Source: Clostridiales bacterium UBA1248
GTDB taxonomy: Bacteria > Bacillota > Clostridia > Oscillospirales > CAG-272
Direction of reading: 5' to 3'
Length of the DNA stretch: 9,433 nucleotides
Assembly (NCBI GenBank): GCA_002308615.1
Contig: DBWC01000079.1
Span: 1 to 9,433, forward strand
Part shown: piece by piece, positions 6,626 through 9,433 of the stretch
Layout of the letters: each line of letters starts with the position of its first letter
Numbering within the stretch: the stretch's first letter is position 1
Program-made: the position numbers and the translations under genes
The notes under the pieces: generated by a model
Databases searched by the model: none
Told to the model about the DNA's origin: nothing
Seen by the model: only the letters and a program-made list of their open reading frames with translations

Positions 6626-7825
6626 ATGAAACTTGAGCCTATCGTACAATCTTTACTTGACACGGATCTGTATAAGTTCAACATGGATCAGGTCATATTC
6701 CACAAGCACACGGACTTATGCGGTCAGTATTATTTCAAGTGCAGAAACAAGGACGTCGTTTTCACGCCCGAGATGGCGGCGGAGATAAACGGGCAGGTGG
6801 ATCATCTCTGCTCTCTGCGCTTCAAAAAAGAGGAGCTTGATTATCTGCGCTCCATACGTTTTATCAAAAACGACTACGTAGAGTTTCTGCGTCTCTGGCA
6901 TCCGATAAGAGATTACGTCACGGTTTCATTATCCGATGAAGGCGAGCTTTCCGTCGTTGTCGACGGACCGCTTTTCTCCGCGATGCAGTTTGAAATCTAT
7001 CTGCTTGAAATAATAAACGAGGTCTATTTCAGGTTCAATTTTGATTACGACAAGCTGGTCGCGTCCGCGAAAGAGCGTCTTGACGCGAAAATAAAGGCGT
7101 TCAACGACGGGACGTACACGTTCAAATTCGCGGAATTCGGCTGCAGACGCAGGCTGTCACGCGAGTGGGAGGATGTCGTTGTGCGCCGCTTCTGTCAGGA
7201 AACTAAAAACTGTGTCGGTACGTCAAACGTATATCTTGCGATGAAATACAACGTGACGCCGATAGGCACGTACGCGCACGAGTTCGTGCAGATGTATCAA
7301 GGCATTGATTCCATACCGCTTGCGTACACGAACCACTACGCGATGCAGGACTGGTACGACGAGTACAAGGGCGATAACGGAACCGCGCTGACCGATACGG
7401 TAACGACCGACCTGTTCTTACTTGATTTCAACCGCTCGATGGTCAACAACTACACCGGCGTGCGCCACGACAGCGGCGACCCGTACGCGTGGGGCGAAAA
7501 GATAATAAAACACTACAAGAGCTACGGCGCCGACCCGAAGACAAAGCTGCTTCTGTTCAGCGACAGCCTTGATTTTGACCGCGCACAGAAGCTGCACGAA
7601 TATTTCTGCGACAAGACGAAGGTCTCGTTCGGCATCGGTACGTTCGTATCGAACGACACGTGCGAGGACGCTCTGAACATCGTAATAAAGCTGCAGTACG
7701 TCAACGGCAGACCTGTTGCAAAGCTCTCCGACGACGTCGGCAAAGCGATGTGCAGGGATATGGAATATCTGGAATATCTGAAGAGATCGGTCGAGTTCAG
7801 GTTGAAGAGGGAAAAAGAGAGATAA
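6626..7825 (+). CDS. pncB: Nicotinate phosphoribosyltransferase
   Basis: This enzyme converts nicotinate, PRPP and ATP to nicotinate mononucleotide, the entry step of the Preiss-Handler NAD salvage pathway, in the cytosol. The 399 residues match the length of E. coli PncB (400). Recognisable blocks run in order: LLDTDLYKFNMDQ at 10-22 near the N-terminus; GTYAHE with H218, which corresponds to the phosphorylated active-site histidine of the enterobacterial enzyme; LTDTVTTDLFLLDF at 255-268; GVRHDSGDP at 278-286; FSDSLDFDRA; SFGIGT; and NIVIKLQYVNGRPVAKLSD near the C-terminus. The start is supported by AGGAGAT at 6611-6617, 8 bases upstream. It lies 32 bases after the nuclease gene in the same direction, so read-through transcription is possible, though the functions look unrelated. 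Transcription probably ends at the hairpin at 7886-7910. Confidence 0.96.
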   Translation: MKLEPIVQSLLDTDLYKFNMDQVIFHKHTDLCGQYYFKCRNKDVVFTPEMAAEINGQVDHLCSLRFKKEELDYLRSIRFIKNDYVEFLRLWHPIRDYVTVSLSDEGELSVVVDGPLFSAMQFEIYLLEIINEVYFRFNFDYDKLVASAKERLDAKIKAFNDGTYTFKFAEFGCRRRLSREWEDVVVRRFCQETKNCVGTSNVYLAMKYNVTPIGTYAHEFVQMYQGIDSIPLAYTNHYAMQDWYDEYKGDNGTALTDTVTTDLFLLDFNRSMVNNYTGVRHDSGDPYAWGEKIIKHYKSYGADPKTKLLLFSDSLDFDRAQKLHEYFCDKTKVSFGIGTFVSNDTCEDALNIVIKLQYVNGRPVAKLSDDVGKAMCRDMEYLEYLKRSVEFRLKREKER

Positions 7826-7885
7826 AAGAATTAAGAATTCAGAATTAAGAATTAAGAGGGCGGCGTCTCAACGTTCTGCTCGTAT

Positions 7886-7910
7886 GGGCGATTTATGATC
7901 GCCCTGTTTT
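7886..7910 (+). terminator. Probable intrinsic terminator of pncB
   Basis: A perfect 7-base-pair stem GGGCGAT/ATCGCCC (7886-7892, 7898-7904) with a 5-base loop is followed by TGTTTT. It lies 60 bases after the pncB stop and within the repeat element. The T-tract is short, so strength is uncertain. Confidence 0.55.
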
Positions 7911-7916
7911 AATTAA

Positions 7917-7941
7917 GAAAACGGGAGGGTAGACCCCTCCC
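7917..7941 (-). terminator. Probable intrinsic terminator of the YitT-family gene
   Basis: On the minus strand a perfect 7-base-pair stem GGGAGGG/CCCTCCC (7941-7935 with 7929-7923, 5-base loop) is followed by GTTTTCTT. It starts about 45 bases after the stop of the minus-strand gene. It also lies inside the repeat element. Confidence 0.55.
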
Positions 7942-7985
7942 CTACAAGCATTATCCTGTTTTCTGAATTCTTAATTCGTAATTTT

Positions 7986-8858
7986 CTACAGATCTTCTTC
8001 GTCGTGCGATTTGAAGCCCTCGCCGAAAACGGACGTGGCGCGGGTGACTATCATAAACGCTTTTTTGTCTTCCTCACGCACTATGTCGCGCGCTTCCGGC
8101 AGGCTCCTCATTCGTAAAACGACCATAAGCACTTCTTTTTTCTGTCCGGTGTACGCGCCTTTGCCTTCGAGCACGGTCGCGCCGGCGTCAAGCTCGTTCA
8201 TTATGCGTTCCGCTATCTTTTCCTTTGAGGAACTTATGATATAAACGAGACGCGCTCCGTCTCCGCCGTAAAGCACGGCGTTGAACACCGCCATATATAC
8301 CGTCAGGGAGAGCGCCGCGTAAAGCGCAACGTTTAAGTCCTTGAACACTATTCCGGATACGACTATTATAACGCCGTCGATTACGAGAAACAGCGTGCCG
8401 GTCTTCAGATAACGGAATTTGAGCCTAAGAAGACGCACGATTATATCCGTGCCGCCGGTCGTCGCCCCGGCTCTGAACACCATGCCTATGCCGATAGCCT
8501 GCAAGGCTCCGCCCGCTACGGCGGCGAGCAGTCTGTCGTCCGTAACCGCTCCTACAGTCCTGCTGAGTATCTCCATCGCCGCGCTCGATACAGCGACGGC
8601 GTAAATGCTTGAAAACAAAAATCTGAATCCGAATTTTATGACGCCGACTATCATAATAGGTATATTCAGCAAAACGATTATCACGCCGACGTTTACCGGC
8701 TGCCAGAAATGGCTTATGATTATGGCGATACCGGAAACGCCGCCCGGCGCGAGATCGTTCGGATCGAGAAAAAGAGAAATGCCGACGGCAAATATAAGAC
8801 TGCCCGCGGTTATGAGTATATAATCAACAAACCTTTCCTTAAACGCTTTTTTCTTCAC
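7986..8858 (-). CDS. yitT: YitT-family (DUF161/DUF2179) membrane protein
   Basis: A 290-residue integral membrane protein. The N-terminal part has hydrophobic segments at roughly 12-30, 38-50, 56-74, 80-96, 108-127, 154-172 and 175-195. Within it are the family's LAPGGVSGIA (36-45) and RAGATTGGTDII (129-140) signatures. The C-terminal soluble DUF2179 domain spans about 205-285 and ends with KKAFMIVTRATSVFGEGF. Firmicutes carry several paralogues (YitT, YpjC, YqfU, YvjA types), so the symbol indicates only the family. A transport role is suspected for the family, but the substrate is unknown. The start is GTG, fixed by AAAGGAG 8 bases upstream, and a good sigma-A promoter lies just beyond. It is divergent from trmK and convergent with pncB. 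Confidence 0.92.
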   Translation of the reverse strand: MKKKAFKERFVDYILITAGSLIFAVGISLFLDPNDLAPGGVSGIAIIISHFWQPVNVGVIIVLLNIPIMIVGVIKFGFRFLFSSIYAVAVSSAAMEILSRTVGAVTDDRLLAAVAGGALQAIGIGMVFRAGATTGGTDIIVRLLRLKFRYLKTGTLFLVIDGVIIVVSGIVFKDLNVALYAALSLTVYMAVFNAVLYGGDGARLVYIISSSKEKIAERIMNELDAGATVLEGKGAYTGQKKEVLMVVLRMRSLPEARDIVREEDKKAFMIVTRATSVFGEGFKSHDEEDL

Positions 8859-8866
8859 AGACGGAT

Positions 8867-8873
8867 CTCCTTT
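8867..8873 (-). promoter_or_regulatory. Ribosome binding site that fixes a GTG start
   Basis: On the minus strand AAAGGAG lies 8 bases before GTG (8858-8856). No ATG is available nearby in frame, so this site decides the start of the YitT-family gene. Confidence 0.75.
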
Positions 8874-8887
8874 CTTGCGTTATTTTC

Positions 8888-8916
8888 ATTGTACCATAAT
8901 TTTTCCCGTTTTTCAA
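8888..8916 (-). promoter_or_regulatory. Sigma-A promoter of the YitT-family gene
   Basis: Minus strand: -35 TTGAAA (8916-8911), a spacer of exactly 17 bases, and -10 TACAAT (8893-8888). This is close to consensus. An inverted repeat CCGTTTTT/AAAAACGG (8906-8913 with 8931-8938) spans the -35 box and extends imperfectly to 8901-8942. It could be an operator. Confidence 0.75.
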
Positions 8917-8946
8917 GGGTTGTTTTATACAAAAACGGAAAAGCTA

Positions 8947-8978
8947 TTGATTTTCTATCAAAAATATGATAAAATCAA
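8947..8978 (+). promoter_or_regulatory. Probable trmK promoter with overlapping dyad
   Basis: -35 TTGATT (8947-8952), a 17-base spacer and -10 TAAAAT (8970-8975) lie 24 bases before the ATG at 9000. The same stretch forms a dyad: TTGATTT and TATCA (8947-8953, 8956-8960) pair with TGATA and AAATCAA (8967-8971, 8972-8978), with a 2-base bulge. The -10 choice is less certain because TATGAT also occurs at 8965-8970, with poor spacing. Confidence 0.55.
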
Positions 8979-8999
8979 AAAGAAAAAGGAGGGTGATAT

Positions 9000-9433
9000 A
9001 TGAAAAGACTTGACGTTATACTCTCCCTTTTGCCGCGCGGATGCAGACTTGCCGATATAGGCTGCGACCACGCGTACATCCCCATCTGCGCTGTACGGCA
9101 GGGCAAGGCGGACTTTGCGTACGCGTCCGACGTAAGAAAAGGGCCGCTATACAGAGCCGAAAAAAACGCAGCGGAAGCCGGATTGTCCGATAAGATAGTC
9201 CTGCGTCTCGCGGACGGGCTTGACGGCGCAGAGGAATTTGCCCCGGACGCGATAGTCATAGCCGGTATGGGCGGCGAGCTTATATCCGATATAATCGGCC
9301 GCGCGCCGTTCGTCCGCACGGACAAAATAACGCTGATCCTGCAGCCGATGACGTGTACGTACGAGCTGCGCAAGTATCTTTTGTCAGCCGGTTTTGAGAT
9401 AGAGCGCGAGCGGCTGGCGTCGGAAGACAGGCG
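9000..9433 (+). CDS. trmK: tRNA (adenine(22)-N1)-methyltransferase TrmK, partial
   Basis: The N-terminal 144 codons of a gene that runs off the window end with no stop. TrmK uses SAM to methylate N1 of A22 in the D-loop of certain tRNAs, in the cytosol. It is characteristic of Firmicutes and related Gram-positives. Visible motifs are the SAM-binding LADIGCDHAYIPI (17-29, with D19 and D23), the end-of-strand ASDVRKGPL (42-50), IAGMGGELI (87-95) and LILQPM (112-117), all family hallmarks. The usual length is about 230 residues, so roughly the last third is missing. The start is ATG at 9000, with AAGGAGGG 7 bases upstream and a promoter at 8947-8975. It is divergent from the YitT-family gene. 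Confidence 0.93.
   Translation, partial: MKRLDVILSLLPRGCRLADIGCDHAYIPICAVRQGKADFAYASDVRKGPLYRAEKNAAEAGLSDKIVLRLADGLDGAEEFAPDAIVIAGMGGELISDIIGRAPFVRTDKITLILQPMTCTYELRKYLLSAGFEIERERLASEDR

Larger units (their letters stand above)
7828..7977. repeat. 150-base MITE-like element with 17-base inverted ends
   Basis: The 17 bases at 7828-7844 (GAATTAAGAATTCAGAA) are the exact reverse complement of 7961-7977. Between them lie a further AATTAAGAATTAAG tract (7843-7856), a GGGCGAT/ATCGCCC hairpin (7886-7904), and a GGGAGGG/CCCTCCC hairpin (7923-7941) that overlaps the block shared with 4663-4679. No open reading frame is present. The element fills nearly the whole space between the convergent pncB and YitT-family genes. 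A non-autonomous mobile element or an extragenic palindromic repeat are both plausible. No clear target-site duplication could be identified. Confidence 0.7.

Noticed and set aside
7828..7985. CRISPR array or tandem repeat array
   Set aside because: The repeats are short, inverted and irregular, with no regular spacers and no cas genes.

Overview
The window looks like chromosome from an uncultured Clostridia-type Firmicute, probably gut-associated. The signs are strong GGAGG ribosome binding sites, sigma-A type promoters, a MutL with its own endonuclease site instead of a MutH partner, a Gram-positive-type TrmK, a YitT-family membrane protein, and heavy use of ATA and AGA codons in a mid-GC genome. 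The exact taxon cannot be read from the sequence.

Layout. Positions 1-242 are non-coding and hold short palindromes and repeat modules. Next come mutS (243-2813) and mutL (2815-4662), 1 base apart, forming the mismatch-repair operon. MutS recognises the mismatch and MutL nicks the strand. A short dispersed repeat (4663-4698) directly follows the mutL stop. It is followed by two genes that look like an accessory insertion: a class I SAM-dependent methyltransferase (4722-5519) and a YhcG/DUF1016 PDDEXK nuclease (5586-6593). Downstream are pncB (6626-7825, NAD salvage), a 160-base convergent intergenic region filled by a 150-base repeat element with perfect 17-base inverted ends, and a YitT-family gene on the minus strand (7986-8858). 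A divergent promoter region (8859-8999) separates this from trmK (9000 to the window end, partial), a tRNA m1A22 methyltransferase.

The most unusual signal is a 24-base sequence with a 19-base palindromic core that occurs twice. One copy sits just upstream of the YhcG-family nuclease gene, abutting the methyltransferase stop. The other lies inside that nuclease gene, where it encodes LSPLVREI. The second is a mosaic repeat family whose modules (AATTAAGAAT tracts, a GGGCGA/TCGCCC-type hairpin and a GTAGGGG...GGGTCT block) appear upstream of mutS, after mutL, and between pncB and the YitT-family gene. In the last place the modules also form two back-to-back terminator-like hairpins. Most genes are housekeeping. 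I found no CRISPR array, tRNA, rRNA or complete insertion sequence, and no complete new defence system.
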